Part shown: one piece after another, positions 63,717 through 64,000 of the stretch | How the letters are laid out: each line of letters opens with the position of its first letter | How positions within the stretch are numbered: the first letter of the stretch is position 1 | NCBI GenBank assembly: GCA_027490955.1 | Contig: JAIXXB010000042.1 | Coordinates: 1-64,000, forward strand | Direction of reading: 5' to 3' | DNA length: 64,000 bases | From: Rhodobacter sp. | GTDB taxonomy: Bacteria > Pseudomonadota > Alphaproteobacteria > Rhodobacterales > Rhodobacteraceae | Translations under genes and position numbers: made by a program | The notes under the pieces: model-generated | What the model saw: only the letters and a program-made list of their open reading frames with translations | What the model was told of the DNA's origin: nothing | Databases searched by the model: none

Positions 63717-64000
63717 ACCTTTCTGATCAGCGCATCCACCGCCACTGCGCCTGTCTCGCGCAGCAGGATGGGGTTTATTTCAATTTCCTCAAGGCTTTGG
63801 TCAGCCTGCATCAGCGCGCCCAAGGCAAGCGCCACCTCAACCAGCGCGCCAATATCTGCCTTGGCGCGCCCGCGATAGCCATCCAGCAGCGGCCACAGGC
63901 GCAAACGGCGCAGGGCAGTTTCAATTTCTGGCGCAGTGGCGGGCAGCACCAAAGTGACGGTGTCGGCCAAAACCTCGGCCGCAACGCCGCCCATGCCAAG
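63713..64000 (-). CDS. ADP-forming acyl-CoA synthetase, C-terminal end (gene continues past window)
   Basis: The last 95 or so residues of a larger protein whose frame is open through base 64000. The ending GYRGRAKADIGALVEVALAL and LEEIEINPILLRETGAVAVD match the ATP-grasp end of acetate-CoA ligase (ADP-forming) family proteins. It probably activates an organic acid for the crotonase encoded next. Confidence 0.82.
   Translation of the reverse strand, partial: LGMGGVAAEVLADTVTLVLPATAPEIETALRRLRLWPLLDGYRGRAKADIGALVEVALALGALMQADQSLEEIEINPILLRETGAVAVDALIRKV

Overview
The window is about 64 kb of a GC-rich alphaproteobacterial chromosome, most likely from the family Rhodobacteraceae. The reasons are the RpoE-ChrR pair next to a five-gene operon with the layout of the Rhodobacter singlet-oxygen regulon, the SelD protein fused to an FAD oxidoreductase, the DUF1523, DUF3833 and DUF5928 families, and the allantoinase-OHCU decarboxylase fusion. 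I see no prophage, rRNA operon, CRISPR array or insertion sequence. One tRNA is present. Most genes are compact housekeeping or metabolic genes, many coupled by ATGA, GTGA or TGATG overlaps.

Layout. 1-3.8 kb: the end of pyruvate kinase, a small membrane protein, two tandem paralogous methyltransferases on the minus strand, then rpmI-rplT. 4.5-11.4 kb: one 2298-residue RTX/VCBS-type secreted protein with long internal repeats. 11.6-17.3 kb: tRNA-Met, a HyuA-like protein, and a selenium module in which a SelD fusion converges on mnmH. 17.4-25.7 kb: an L,D-transpeptidase lipoprotein, a cupin, panB-panC, a DUF1523 protein, and pheT and pheS separated by an unusual 650-bp gap. 25.7-29.8 kb: a methyltransferase and a purine/ureide catabolism cluster (hiuH, puuE-uraD fusion, ureidoglycine aminohydrolase, allA). 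29.8-35.9 kb: chrR and rpoE diverging from a five-gene operon, with a matching sigma-E-type promoter on each side.

36-41.3 kb: pth, mogA, rsgA, dnaX, ybaB and recR. 41.3-46.4 kb: a cold-shock gene with a long leader, a DUF2087 protein, a class II aldolase, choline sulfatase, a BrnT/BrnA toxin-antitoxin pair and prephenate dehydratase. 46.5-56.8 kb: a membrane-anchored cytochrome c, the yejABEF peptide importer coupled to a glycosyltransferase, an M3 oligopeptidase and a YdeI-like protein. 56.9-64 kb: HIT and GT14 proteins, a sulfotransferase, a GMC oxidoreductase, an Aer-like PAS protein, an enoyl-CoA hydratase and the end of an ADP-forming acyl-CoA synthetase.

The clearest non-gene signals are the paired TGATCC-N18 promoters around rpoE, an intergenic 3'-end element present in at least two and probably three copies, a run of short tandem repeats in several intergenic regions, and an inverted-repeat operator inside the brnTA promoter. 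I found no wholly new multi-gene system. The strongest candidates for follow-up are the dispersed element, the pheS-pheT gap and the selenium fusion. Start codons and functions were assigned by reading; no database search was run.
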